A stretch of 64,000 nt of DNA from Nostoc sp. PCC 7107. GTDB lineage: Bacteria > Cyanobacteriota > Cyanobacteriia > Cyanobacteriales > Nostocaceae. Below the pieces are notes generated by a model that worked only from the letters and a program-made list of their open reading frames with translations, did no database searches and was not told the origin of the DNA. Position numbers and translations under genes: made by a program. Shown one piece after another: positions 9,875-18,364 of the stretch. Location of the stretch: contig NC_019676.1 in the NCBI RefSeq assembly GCF_000316625.1, forward strand, positions 669,001 through 733,000, read 5' to 3'. How positions within the stretch are numbered: the first letter of the stretch is position 1; every line of letters begins with the position of its first letter.

Positions 9875-11614
9875 TTAAAAATTGTAATCGAGGGTAAAAT
9901 ACAGACCATTCTCATTTAATGTTCGCCTGTCAACATCCACCGCTACTAAAGGAATCCCCCAATCTAAACGGGCATTCAAGCGATCGCCCATTGTCCACAC
10001 TAACCCAAAACCATCCCCTACCAAAGTATTCGGCTCAGGATTAACAAAATTAGAACTATTCCAACCCGTACCAAAATCAATAAACGGCGCTACCTGTAAC
10101 AATCCCTCTACTTCAGGAATTCGCCAAACTGGTAAACGCACTTCCGTAGAGGCAAAAATAGCATTATCAGTCAGCAAGAAATTTTGGCGATATCCCCGCA
10201 CACTATCCAAACCACCTAACGCAAACTGTTCAATCGGGAAGGTGGCTCTAGAAGCAAACTGCAAATCAGAGCGAACTACCCACAGAGTATTTGGTGCTAG
10301 TAAACGCACATATTGTCCTTGTCCCCGCCAAGAGAAAAAACGCCCATCTGGTGGTTCTGCATTTAGAGTTGCGCCTAAAGCCCCGATACCCAGACTAAAT
10401 TGCGATCGCACAGCAAACAATTCTCTATTATTGCGTTGCGTCCAGTCTTGAAAAAATCGCAGCACTGTGACATTCGTTTCGCCGTTATCGGTTGCGCCCA
10501 AAGATAAAGGGAAGTTTTCTCCCAGCAACCTTGTTTGACTCCGTTGTAGAGATAAGGTTAAACCTAATGCTAATTCTTGGGTGGGAGATTCTAAGACAGG
10601 TTGACGTACACTCAGTTCATAATAGTTAAAGTCACCTGTAATATCTAAAACATCGAAAGGTGGTTCAATTACTGTAGTTTGACTAAATCCTCCCCCTAGT
10701 TTAATTGTGCCATTGCGAGGATTAAAAGGAATTGTGTAACCAATATCTACCGCATTGCTACCATCAGTATTTCTATAGGTTAACTCCAGTCCATCACCAA
10801 AGCCGAGTAAGTTTCTTTCCTGAATCTGTACACCCCGTTCAAAACTCCCAATGGAAGGGACACGACCATTATTAATTATGGCTTTAATCTCAAAAGAGTC
10901 CGCTTCTTGAACTGAAACTTTCAGTAAACTTAACTCTGGACGCGCACCTGCGGATAATTCTGCGGAAATGCGTTTGATGAGAGGATTGAGTTGTAATAGT
11001 TGCAGAGCTTCGAGGAGTTTTTTCTGGTTTAGGGGGCGTTGAGTGGCGATCGCTAACCGACTGCGGATATATTCAGGTTGTAAGCGCCCTGTTCCTGTAA
11101 CAACAATATCTTCCAGACTCCCTTCAATAATCTGAATCTCCACCAACGCGGCTTCTGGGGACAAGTCTTGATTTTCAGGAATTACGGCTCCTGAATTGAT
11201 ATAACCTGCATCTGTGTATTTTTTGTTGATTAGAATTTCTGCTTGAAGCAGTTCAGCAAAAGAGATTGGTTTATCCCGGAAATCTTTAGTAATTTCGGCT
11301 AATTGTGAGTCACTAAAAGCAGTATTACCTTCAAAGATAAATTCTTTGACGATAATTGTTCCGGGAATATCTGGAGAGATTGATGGACTTGGCGTGAACG
11401 ATGGCGGTAATTGGAGGGGGATTTCAGGGGTTGGGGATGGAGGCTGAGGAGATGGTTGCTCTGGTTGTCTGGGGATAATTGGGTTGGGAACTTGGGCTAA
11501 TAATCCGTCTGGGTTTATTGCTAATGTTGTTTGGGCTGGAGGGTTAGCCGCTACTTTCGCACTGATCCCAAATAAATTAATACCGAGCAGGAGTAAAATT
11601 AAGCCATCCCGCAT
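9875..11614 (-). CDS. ShlB/FhaC/HecB-family outer-membrane transporter (TpsB)
   Basis: The 579-residue protein has a signal peptide (about 1-23), a Pro-rich linker (about 45-80), a POTRA_2 domain starting near TIIVKEFIFEGNTAFSDSQL and a second POTRA at about 170-245. A 16-strand barrel region follows, with the conserved YRNTDGSNAVDIGYTIPFNP and GGLDSVRGYRQNFLL segments (the second is the RGY-containing part of loop 6). It ends in alternating hydrophobic residues with terminal Phe, as expected for BAM-inserted barrels. It is the first gene of the minus-strand TPS locus and should export the TpsA at 5099-9724. Confidence 0.93.
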   Translation of the reverse strand: MRDGLILLLLGINLFGISAKVAANPPAQTTLAINPDGLLAQVPNPIIPRQPEQPSPQPPSPTPEIPLQLPPSFTPSPSISPDIPGTIIVKEFIFEGNTAFSDSQLAEITKDFRDKPISFAELLQAEILINKKYTDAGYINSGAVIPENQDLSPEAALVEIQIIEGSLEDIVVTGTGRLQPEYIRSRLAIATQRPLNQKKLLEALQLLQLNPLIKRISAELSAGARPELSLLKVSVQEADSFEIKAIINNGRVPSIGSFERGVQIQERNLLGFGDGLELTYRNTDGSNAVDIGYTIPFNPRNGTIKLGGGFSQTTVIEPPFDVLDITGDFNYYELSVRQPVLESPTQELALGLTLSLQRSQTRLLGENFPLSLGATDNGETNVTVLRFFQDWTQRNNRELFAVRSQFSLGIGALGATLNAEPPDGRFFSWRGQGQYVRLLAPNTLWVVRSDLQFASRATFPIEQFALGGLDSVRGYRQNFLLTDNAIFASTEVRLPVWRIPEVEGLLQVAPFIDFGTGWNSSNFVNPEPNTLVGDGFGLVWTMGDRLNARLDWGIPLVAVDVDRRTLNENGLYFTLDYNF

Positions 11615-11750
11615 TTACTAAATCTCCCACTCACGATACTTGAAGTTTTGTCTTCCTTACTCTAGCGGATTCCTAAGTAGCTTTTTTGAAAGTATCCAAC
11701 TTTTATTACAATTAATAGAACTTTTTCTGCGATCGCTCTTGGTTATGAAC

Positions 11751-11878
11751 AGGACTTACGCAAAAATAACGTAACTCCGTCATGACGACCGATAGGGAAG
11801 TAATCTTCCCTATCGCTGGGATTGCTTCCCTACACTTCGTTCCAGTCGCAATGACATTATCTGCGTTGCGTAAGTTCT
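11751..11878. repeat. MITE-like palindromic repeat
   Basis: The 128-bp segment is bounded by inverted 12-mers AGGACTTACGCA and TGCGTAAGTTCT (one mismatch as an inverted pair). Inside are smaller inverted pieces, such as GATAGGGAAG against CTTCCCTATC and a GTCAT/ATGAC pair. The TTACGCA ends and the GTCATTGCGA-like interior resemble short dispersed repeats common in Nostocales genomes. It carries no coding frame. Confidence 0.65.
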
Positions 11879-12202
11879 AATGAATATTCAACCGCCATTA
11901 CCTAGGAGTTGTTATTTCCTCTGTACTGTTCTGAGGAAATGAGGTGTGTTGGTAAAAAATATTGCCTACTACGGAAGTCACATCATAAGTTATTAATATT
12001 CGACCGCAAAAAATTCAGCATCCTTTTGGCAAAACATCCGGTTTTATTTATTTAGTAATGATAAATAAAAATAATATTGTATGTAATTTTGACAGTTTTG
12101 GGTACAGCCGAGAGTTTACCCATTCAGCAACCGGGGTTTATGCGTTCATCTCACTTTGATAACGCAATACACTATGTATATGGCATTTATTAGTCTTATT
12201 TC

Positions 12203-12245
12203 AGGATGAATTTCAATTCTGATTGAATTCTGCATCCTAATTTTT
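12203..12245 (+). terminator. Possible intrinsic terminator
   Basis: An imperfect hairpin has outer arms AGGATG and CATCCT and inner arms TTCAAT and ATTGAA. It is followed by AATTTTTAT. It sits 44 bp after the 33-codon frame at 12058-12159, which raises the possibility of a short transcript in this spacer, but no promoter was identified. Confidence 0.35.
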
Positions 12246-12444
12246 ATCTAATATCCATCTAGAGAGAGTTTTTTTAGGTAAATATTCAATTATTACCCTG
12301 GATTAATGAATCAATTAAATCAGAAATTACTTTTTTCTAATAATTATTAGGTAAATCGAAAACATGTTTTTTATGATACTAAATGATTTTACTGCTATCT
12401 ATATTAACTAAATCAACAGATAGTCAACATCAAGCATAAAAAAC

Positions 12445-12472
12445 CATAAAGCTCTCTAAACAAGGCTTTATG
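12445..12472. other. Hairpin, 8-bp perfect stem
   Basis: Arms CATAAAGC and GCTTTATG are perfectly complementary around a 12-nt loop. There is no T run on the plus strand, so a terminator is not supported in that direction. The function is unknown; it could be a protein-binding palindrome or part of the 5' untranslated region of the kinase gene. Confidence 0.3.
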
Positions 12473-12861
12473 CTCAAGAAAATGTTGTTAAATTAATCAA
12501 GCTACACCAATTTGTAGTCATAAAGAATTAGCTTATGGTGATTTTAATTACTTTTTAATTTTGACTTAGATAGGAAACTAGAAAGGCATTAAATTAAAGA
12601 ATACATGAGTCTAGTATTTTCACTAAAAGCATCATATAATTTTAAAGTTTTTATAGTAATACCCAGTAATATTTAAAGCAAAAATAAAGGCAATCATGCC
12701 ATTTTGGCAGTTCTAGATATCAGAAATACGATATTAATGGAGTAGAAAGAATAATTAATATTGAGATACTTATCGCTATCTACTTAAAGTCCACAAGTAA
12801 CAATAATCCTGAAATTAAGTAATTGATTATCTCAGCACTTTTACGAATTAGGAAATCAAAT

Positions 12862-14100
12862 ATGTTATTATCATTATCTTCTCAAAACGTTATTCAGTAT
12901 CTGCAAGCAATCGGACTGTGTAGCTTAGAAGATGGCAATTCAGACTTATCTGATGTGCCAGGAAGTAGCAAAAAGAATTTCAATTTACTAGTGACACTGG
13001 GAAATCGTCGCCAATTATTAGTTAAACAAGAACATCATCAGGAAAATGACGGAAATCTCCATGAGTTTTTTAATGAGTGGCTATTTCAGCAATTACTCAA
13101 GCAGTTTCCAGTTTTAGGTAATATTGCTGCGATCGCATCATTAGTAGTACATTATGATGAGGAAAATTCTATCCTTGTCCGCAATTATTTAAGTGAGTAT
13201 CAAGAATTAGGTAACTTTCATCAACATAGCTATAGCTTCCCTACAGAAATTGCTACTGCTATTGGTACTACCATTGCAGCTTTGCACCGCACAACTTTCC
13301 AGCGCCGAGAATATCGAGATTTTATGGCTACAGCGCCAGCGGGACAGTATCGCTATAACTTTTACAACCCAGCACAGGGTATAGAATCACTTACGCCAGA
13401 TATTTTTGGTACAGTGCCAAAATCAGCATTGCAATTTTATACATTTTATCAGCGCTATGAAAGCTTAGAATATGCGATCGCAGATTTAGCCTGTGAATGG
13501 AAGCCTTGTTGTTTAACTCACAACGATTTGAAGTTACACAACATTTTGCTACATTCTCGTTGGGACAAGCTAGATAATTGCCTAGTGCGCCTGATAGACT
13601 GGGAAGCTTGCGCCTGGGGAGATCCAGTTTATGATTTAGGTACTTTAATCGCCAGCTATTTCAGAATTTGGCTTTCTAGTTTAGTTATAGATCCCATGCT
13701 GGAGTTAGAAGAATCTTTACAGTTAGCGATGATACCACTAGCAGAAATTCAACCTTCATTATTGGCTTTAATTCAAGCTTATCTCAAGGCTTTTCCTGCT
13801 ATTTTAGAACACCGCCCAGACTTTGTAGAGCGTGTTATCCAGTTTGCGGGACTCGGAATAATTCACCAAATTCAAGACAAAATTAAGTACCAGCAAAACT
13901 TCGATAATACTGATATGTGTGCGCTACAAGTAGCCCAAAATCTGTTAACCATACCAGAGGAATCTGTAACCAATGTTTTTGGTGTTACTGCATCAGAGAT
14001 TATTGCACCAATGGCAAAACAGCATCAACTTACCCAACCGCAAAAATCACAAAAATTGGTTCCCTTATACTACGAAAAAACTCGTTTGCGGGGGTGTTAA
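12862..14100 (+). CDS. Phosphotransferase (aminoglycoside phosphotransferase/choline kinase fold), partner of HopA1-family gene
   Basis: The protein kinase-like fold is shown by the catalytic loop HNDLKLHN (His220, Asp222, Asn227) and the metal-binding LIDWEACAWGDPVYDLG (Asp246). The LVKQEHH segment near the N-terminus is a candidate for the ATP-binding Lys. Start: an in-frame TTG at 12823 gives 13 more residues, but the ATG at 12862 follows TTAGGA at a good distance and is preferred (412 residues). It is followed after 34 bp by a HopA1-family gene. That pair mirrors the kinase and lyase of class V lanthipeptide and thioamitide pathways, where Ser/Thr are phosphorylated and then eliminated. 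That activity is inferred from the pairing; classical antibiotic resistance is unlikely. Confidence 0.82.
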   Translation: MLLSLSSQNVIQYLQAIGLCSLEDGNSDLSDVPGSSKKNFNLLVTLGNRRQLLVKQEHHQENDGNLHEFFNEWLFQQLLKQFPVLGNIAAIASLVVHYDEENSILVRNYLSEYQELGNFHQHSYSFPTEIATAIGTTIAALHRTTFQRREYRDFMATAPAGQYRYNFYNPAQGIESLTPDIFGTVPKSALQFYTFYQRYESLEYAIADLACEWKPCCLTHNDLKLHNILLHSRWDKLDNCLVRLIDWEACAWGDPVYDLGTLIASYFRIWLSSLVIDPMLELEESLQLAMIPLAEIQPSLLALIQAYLKAFPAILEHRPDFVERVIQFAGLGIIHQIQDKIKYQQNFDNTDMCALQVAQNLLTIPEESVTNVFGVTASEIIAPMAKQHQLTQPQKSQKLVPLYYEKTRLRGC

Positions 14101-14134
14101 AAAATAGTCTGTTCAAAAGGTAGCAGACTAAAGA

Positions 14135-15271
14135 ATGAAATTTCCTAATTCAAACTTCACACTTCATACTTTTCCCCATTCAGCAATGCTAGACACTTCT
14201 ACCAACCCTTTGTTAAATTCTCTGTTTGATATTGCGAGAAATATTCAAATTGAATCTAACTTTTCAATTCATCATCCTGATTATCAAACTTTTGCCTTAC
14301 CAGCGAAAGTAGCTGATAGATTTCAGCAAAATTCTGTGGCTTTACAGCAAAAATATCTCACTTTGCTACTGCGTAATTTCCTTTATGGTATTTATTACAA
14401 CGGTTCTCTGCAAAATGTTTTAGCTGTTAATGGTGATACACCTAATTGTGTACCACAGACAAATTTAGCGAATAATCCTCACTTGGGTATTGACTGGGAA
14501 TTTTACGCTCAACTGCACACGAGTAACCACGGTAAAGGATATTTTGATCCTAGTTGGCAAGTTTTACGTCAAGAGCCTGATGGTAGTATGGCGGTGACGA
14601 AATGTGGTTTAACGTTATATATTGAGCCAGATTGTCATCTGAAACCTCAGAGTAAATCTGCTAAACCAGGTGAGTCAGTATCTATTTGGATGCCGAAAAA
14701 TCATCTACAAAATGGCTGTTATGTGGCGGTAAGTGATGTAGGACAAGAACAGCAGAGTGTAGATGCGGAATTGGGAACAGGAAGAATCTATTTTAATATT
14801 ACGGCAGATGGGGCGATCGCTCTTATGGATAGCCTAACCCAGCAACTCAACCAAGCTGCCCTTCCCTTTACTTTTCAAGTACTTTACAATCCTAAAGCCT
14901 ACGGACGCTACGACTCCGGCTTGCTTTATTTTGAACGAGAAGACTACCCAGCAATTCACCAAATTCTTCAAGCTGTTTATGCAGAGCATCAAGCACATTT
15001 TCAGCCAGAAATCCCTTTGTTCACTAAGTTTTTAGCCCCAGGACTAAGTTTAGCCGAAGAACCAGTTCAAAAATTCGCTACTCAAGAAAGTTTTGGGATG
15101 AACCGTTGTCAAATTGTCGCTCATGCTTTGTTAGAAGTATGGCAAAAAGGTAAAGACGCAATGGAGGAGCGAATGAAGTCAATTGAGAAACACTTTGCAA
15201 TACATTCAGTTGACTTGCAACGTCCTTATCTCAACCCTCATTCTGAAGATATATATTACCCCTTAGATTGA
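14135..15271 (+). CDS. HopA1-family protein (T3SS effector HopA1 domain), putative phospho-Ser/Thr lyase
   Basis: The 378-residue protein carries HopA1-family landmarks: a YLTLLLRNFLYGIYYNGSL helix, VSIWMPKNHLQNGCYVAVSD, RIYFNITADGAIALM, YGRYDSGLLYFERED and IPLFTKFLAPGLSLAEEP followed by ESFGMNRCQIVAHALLE. In Pseudomonas HopA1 is an effector; in lexapeptide- and thioviridamide-type clusters relatives act beside a kinase-fold protein in dehydrating peptides. It is 34 bp downstream of the kinase gene, so co-transcription is likely. The first 17 residues come from a repeat-like CTTCACACTTCATACTT stretch; the ATG at 14186 (MLDTSTNPLL) is a credible alternative start. No type III secretion genes are nearby. 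Confidence 0.85.
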   Translation: MKFPNSNFTLHTFPHSAMLDTSTNPLLNSLFDIARNIQIESNFSIHHPDYQTFALPAKVADRFQQNSVALQQKYLTLLLRNFLYGIYYNGSLQNVLAVNGDTPNCVPQTNLANNPHLGIDWEFYAQLHTSNHGKGYFDPSWQVLRQEPDGSMAVTKCGLTLYIEPDCHLKPQSKSAKPGESVSIWMPKNHLQNGCYVAVSDVGQEQQSVDAELGTGRIYFNITADGAIALMDSLTQQLNQAALPFTFQVLYNPKAYGRYDSGLLYFEREDYPAIHQILQAVYAEHQAHFQPEIPLFTKFLAPGLSLAEEPVQKFATQESFGMNRCQIVAHALLEVWQKGKDAMEERMKSIEKHFAIHSVDLQRPYLNPHSEDIYYPLD

Positions 15272-15348
15272 TAACTGGCGTGATTGCAGTGAGATAATTT
15301 TAGATGGCAGGCTAAGAGTTTGCCATCTTGTTTTTTCATTATACAAAA

Positions 15349-15795
15349 ATGTCTTTTATTTATAACCGTACCGTACGCTTTGCAGATACTGACGCTGCGG
15401 GTGTAGTTTATTTTGCTAATGTTTTAAGCATTTGCCATGAAGCTTATGAAGCATCTCTCGAAATAGCAGGAATAAATATCAAGGCTTTTTTTACTAAGCC
15501 TGCTGTTGCGTTTCCCATTGTTCGTGCTAATGTTGATTTTCTGCGCCCAATGTATTGTGGAGATGAGTTAAATGTGAGTTTAATTCCCCAAAAGTTGAGT
15601 GCAGATAAATTTGAGATTGCCTACGAAATCAGCATTACAGAGGTATTAGTTGCTAAGGCAATTACTCGCCATGTTTGTATTGATGTGAATAGTCGAAGTA
15701 AGCAAGAATTATCTGATGAAATTATACAGTGGTTGGAAACGAACCGCAGAGACGCAGAGGGCGCGGAGAGAAGGAAATCTAGAGAGGTGATGTGA
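15349..15795 (+). CDS. menI: 1,4-dihydroxy-2-naphthoyl-CoA thioesterase (hotdog fold)
   Basis: It hydrolyses DHNA-CoA in phylloquinone (vitamin K1) synthesis. The 4HBT hotdog motif [16 protein letters not shown] with its catalytic Asp is near residue 10, matching the cyanobacterial enzyme family typified by Synechocystis Slr0204. The ATG at 15349 is preferred over an upstream TTG at 15328, because [11 protein letters not shown] is the family N-terminus. The last ~17 residues ([17 protein letters not shown]) are encoded by a Nostoc dispersed repeat at 15741-15774 that has extended the reading frame; enzyme similarity ends at IIQWLE. It lies beside and convergent with menE. Confidence 0.88.
   Translation: MSFIYNRTVRFADTDAAGVVYFANVLSICHEAYEASLEIAGINIKAFFTKPAVAFPIVRANVDFLRPMYCGDELNVSLIPQKLSADKFEIAYEISITEVLVAKAITRHVCIDVNSRSKQELSDEIIQWLETNRRDAEGAERRKSREVM
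15741..15774 (+). repeat. Dispersed repeat copy fused to the thioesterase gene end
   Basis: The segment AACCGCAGAGACGCAGAGG followed by GCGCGGAGAG is a purine-rich sequence that recurs in Nostocales intergenic regions. Here it lies inside the open frame and supplies the C-terminal tail of the thioesterase. Confidence 0.6.
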
Positions 15796-15828
15796 GATTA
15801 ATTTGTTACTCAACAAACAAGTTGATTG

Positions 15829-17274
15829 TCAGGGGGTAGGGCGTTTTTTTACTGTTGCCTGTTCTCTATTATTTTGCAAAAATTCTGCGGCTATTTGTTG
15901 TAGTGCTTGACGATTAACTTTCCCTTGAGAATTGCGAGGTAAATATTCCATAGGAATCCAATATTTAGGAATTTTGAATTTACTCAGTTTATGTTTAAGT
16001 AAATTTGTGATTTCTAAAGTAGAAGTACTAACATCTTGAGGAATGTATATAGCTGTTAATGCTTGTCCCCAATGTTTATCTGGCACACTAATTACACAAA
16101 CATCAGCAATTATTTGCGTTGCGCGGATGGCTGCTTCTATTTCGGCTGGGTAAACGTTTTCGCCACCTGTAATAATTTTGTCACTGTTACGTCCAATTAT
16201 ATGCAGATAACCTTGAGTGTCTAAAAAACCTAAATCATCTACTTGTAAACAATCCTGGTTTTTCCCATTATGAGGATAGTAACCAAGGGCTAAAGATTTG
16301 GTTTGAATGATAATATTACCGATTTTATGAGGATTTAAAATTTCGTTTTGTTGATTGCTAATTGTTACCTGGGCATGAGGTAAAATTCGCCCACTGTTAA
16401 TTTTACCTTGCAGAAAATCATCAGGTTTAAGGGTGGCAATTTGCGAGGCGGTTTCTGTCATGCCGTAGGTTGGTGCTAACCTAATGTTGTGAAATCGGGC
16501 TTTTTCTAATAGTTCTTGCCAAGCTGGTGCGCCACCTAGCATTACAGTATGAAATTGGGCTAACCATTGGGTTAATTCGGCATTTTGTAAAAGACGTTGT
16601 AGTTGAGTAGGTACTAAGGAAAGGAAAAATTCTGTTGCTTGAATCGCAGGTATTTGACTATATTCTAGAGATTTGAATGGTAAGATAACTAGTCTACTAC
16701 CTGTTGTGAAGGAACGCATAAATTGCATTAATCCACTGACATGATAGAGGGGTAATACACAAAAAGAATTCACTTGGGTTAACTGGAAATATTCTGTAAA
16801 GCCTTGCACGGATGCAGTGAGGGTTTCCCACGTATGGATGGCAAATTTAATTTTGCCTGATGAACCACCTGTAGGAATCATGATGAGTGCTGAGTGCTGA
16901 ATTTTGGGTACTGTTAGCGGTAGCGGGGCGTTCAGCCCGTGCTGAGTGTTGAGTGCTGAATGGGTACTAGAATCTATTCCCCAAATGATATCTGGTTGGA
17001 CTAATGTAAATACTTGTTCCCATTCTTGTGTTCCCCAGTCGGGGTTACAGAGAAAAATTGAACAATTGGCTGCACAAGCGGCGAGGAAACTAGCTAAAAA
17101 TTTGACTGGTTCGCGTTCAGCTAAGATAATTTTTGGGGGTGTGTGGCGTTGTTTTAATATTTCTGTGAGTTCTAAATATAATTTTTCAGCTATTGTTTGA
17201 AATTGATGGCTGTTGTTAGCAATTAGCCAATTATTTTGAGTTAAATTTTGCAGATAAGTTAAAGGTTGTTCCAT
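15829..17274 (-). CDS. menE: o-succinylbenzoate--CoA ligase
   Basis: MenE activates o-succinylbenzoate with ATP and CoA in phylloquinone synthesis. The ANL-superfamily signatures are present: the P-loop MIPTGGSSGKIKF (131-143), LAPTYGMTETASQ, DLGFLDTQGYLHIIGRNSDKI and the catalytic Lys region near PRNSQGKVNRQAL. The length of 481 is somewhat long because residues about 103-130 (STHSALNTQHGLNAPLPLTV onward) are a repeat-derived insertion just before the P-loop. It overlaps the end of menC by 16 bp, so both are probably on one transcript from menA. The frame stays open through the insertion, so the enzyme is probably functional. Confidence 0.93.
   Translation of the reverse strand: MEQPLTYLQNLTQNNWLIANNSHQFQTIAEKLYLELTEILKQRHTPPKIILAEREPVKFLASFLAACAANCSIFLCNPDWGTQEWEQVFTLVQPDIIWGIDSSTHSALNTQHGLNAPLPLTVPKIQHSALIMIPTGGSSGKIKFAIHTWETLTASVQGFTEYFQLTQVNSFCVLPLYHVSGLMQFMRSFTTGSRLVILPFKSLEYSQIPAIQATEFFLSLVPTQLQRLLQNAELTQWLAQFHTVMLGGAPAWQELLEKARFHNIRLAPTYGMTETASQIATLKPDDFLQGKINSGRILPHAQVTISNQQNEILNPHKIGNIIIQTKSLALGYYPHNGKNQDCLQVDDLGFLDTQGYLHIIGRNSDKIITGGENVYPAEIEAAIRATQIIADVCVISVPDKHWGQALTAIYIPQDVSTSTLEITNLLKHKLSKFKIPKYWIPMEYLPRNSQGKVNRQALQQIAAEFLQNNREQATVKKRPTP
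16884..16960 (-). repeat. Dispersed repeat inserted in frame in menE
   Basis: The core GTTAGCGGTAGCGGGGCGTT continuing to CAGCCCGTGCTGAGT (16913-16947) recurs at 18277-18305 in menC and, diverged, at 53392-53440 in the DHH-CBS-CCA gene. It is flanked by GAGTGCTGA units. In all three genes it is read in the same strand and frame, giving TQHGLNAPLPLT or a close variant. Confidence 0.75.
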
Positions 17275-18326
17275 AAAGTTTCAGGACTTGTTACTTCTGC
17301 TTGGGCAAAAAAATGATCAACGCCAAAACCAACTGCTCTGTTTTTACGAGATAATTTTACTGCTAAATGAAGTGCAGCTTGTCTACCAATTACCGTCTCA
17401 AATACAGATGAGAAGACAGCATCAATTTGATGTTGTTGACAAAACTGATGTAGCTTTGATGGTGAACCGACAATTCCGGGTTTGATGACGAAAATTCCTC
17501 GCCAGCCGTGTTGATAACAATTGATGATTTGTGGGAGTGTGGCGACAGATTCATCTAAAGCGATCGCAGTTTTGTAAAATCTACTTAACTCCAACATCTT
17601 TGCTAATTCGTCAACAGTTAGGGGTTGTTCCAGAAATTCAATTTCTATAGGTAATTCACCCTGGATATTGTCGCAAGTCTCCAGCCATAATTTCGCCTCT
17701 ACATAACTTAGTCCGCCGTTAGCATCTAGGCGGAGTTTGGCTGAGGGAGGTAAGCTACCAGTTAGGGTATCAAATATTGCTAGTTCTTTGGCGATCGCAT
17801 CTACACCAATTTTCCATTTAAATGTGCGATATCCTTGTTCCCACAGCGTTTTCCATTGTTGTAACGCCACCTCCCCCGCAGCAAGTAAACCACTCCTATA
17901 GGGGCGGGTTGATGAAGAATTTCGCCTTCCCACAGATTCGTTCACGCAACCTAACACTCCCGCCAAGGCTGATTCAAACCCAAACTGACAAGCGGGTAAA
18001 CAATCAGGAATTGTAAAAATTATCTCAGATGTAATTTCGTTGGGTAGTTGGCGACAAAAATCTAACGCTTGTTCTAAAGTCTCTGAACCAAACCAACTGA
18101 TAGGCGCGATTTCTCCCCAGCCAATTTTCCCTGCTTCATCCACAAAACGCAAAATAATACCCTCGCGGGTATCCCAAATACCATGATTGGTCATGAGTGG
18201 CTTGGCGAATCTCCGTTGATAAGGACGAAATTCAAAAAGTGCTGTAAAGCCCTGCTGGCATTGCTGCGCGTACAGAGGTAGCGGGGCGTTCAGCCCGTGC
18301 TGAGTTACAAATTTATCTGCGTTCAT
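17259..18326 (-). CDS. menC: o-succinylbenzoate synthase
   Basis: MenC is an enolase-superfamily enzyme that dehydrates SHCHC to o-succinylbenzoate. Visible features are the catalytic Lys region FKWKIGVDAIAKE, metal ligands in LRLDANGGLS, IEFLEQPL and IALDESVA, and the second Lys in GIFVIKPGIVGSP. The 355-residue length includes two probable additions: a repeat-derived N-terminus (TQHGLNAPLPLYAQ, about 8-21) before the native FEFRPYQRRFAKPL, and an insert near VNESVGRRNSSSTRPYRSG. It overlaps menE at its 3' end and follows menA by 38 bp, consistent with a menA-menC-menE transcript. Confidence 0.92.
   Translation of the reverse strand: MNADKFVTQHGLNAPLPLYAQQCQQGFTALFEFRPYQRRFAKPLMTNHGIWDTREGIILRFVDEAGKIGWGEIAPISWFGSETLEQALDFCRQLPNEITSEIIFTIPDCLPACQFGFESALAGVLGCVNESVGRRNSSSTRPYRSGLLAAGEVALQQWKTLWEQGYRTFKWKIGVDAIAKELAIFDTLTGSLPPSAKLRLDANGGLSYVEAKLWLETCDNIQGELPIEIEFLEQPLTVDELAKMLELSRFYKTAIALDESVATLPQIINCYQHGWRGIFVIKPGIVGSPSKLHQFCQQHQIDAVFSSVFETVIGRQAALHLAVKLSRKNRAVGFGVDHFFAQAEVTSPETLWNNL
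18277..18305 (-). repeat. Dispersed repeat copy at the menC N-terminus
   Basis: GGTAGCGGGGCGTTCAGCCC followed by GTGCTGAGT matches the menE copy at 16919-16947. It encodes residues ~8-18 of MenC and appears to have replaced or extended the original start region. Confidence 0.72.
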
Positions 18327-18364
18327 CGGCTGTTAATTATTTCTTTTTTACCTCTTGCGCCTCA

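Larger units (their letters stand above)
11615..12861. other. 1.25-kb AT-rich intergenic region
   Basis: The spacer lies between the divergent tpsB and kinase genes. It holds a MITE-like repeat (11751-11878), a hairpin followed by T residues (12203-12245) and a weaker hairpin (12445-12472). Plus-strand ATG frames are all short; the longest is 12058-12159, 33 codons, with no good ribosome-binding site. No tRNA or recognised riboswitch was seen. It must contain the promoters of both flanking genes but none could be placed with confidence. Confidence 0.7.

Noticed and set aside
12862-14100. Aminoglycoside resistance gene
   Set aside because: The fold is shared, but the neighbouring HopA1 gene and the lack of any specific resistance subfamily motif make drug resistance unlikely.
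11615-14134. RiPP precursor peptide for the kinase/HopA1 pair
   Set aside because: I read the plus-strand ATG frames of the spacer; all are 33 codons or shorter with no leader-core pattern or conserved motif, so none is called.
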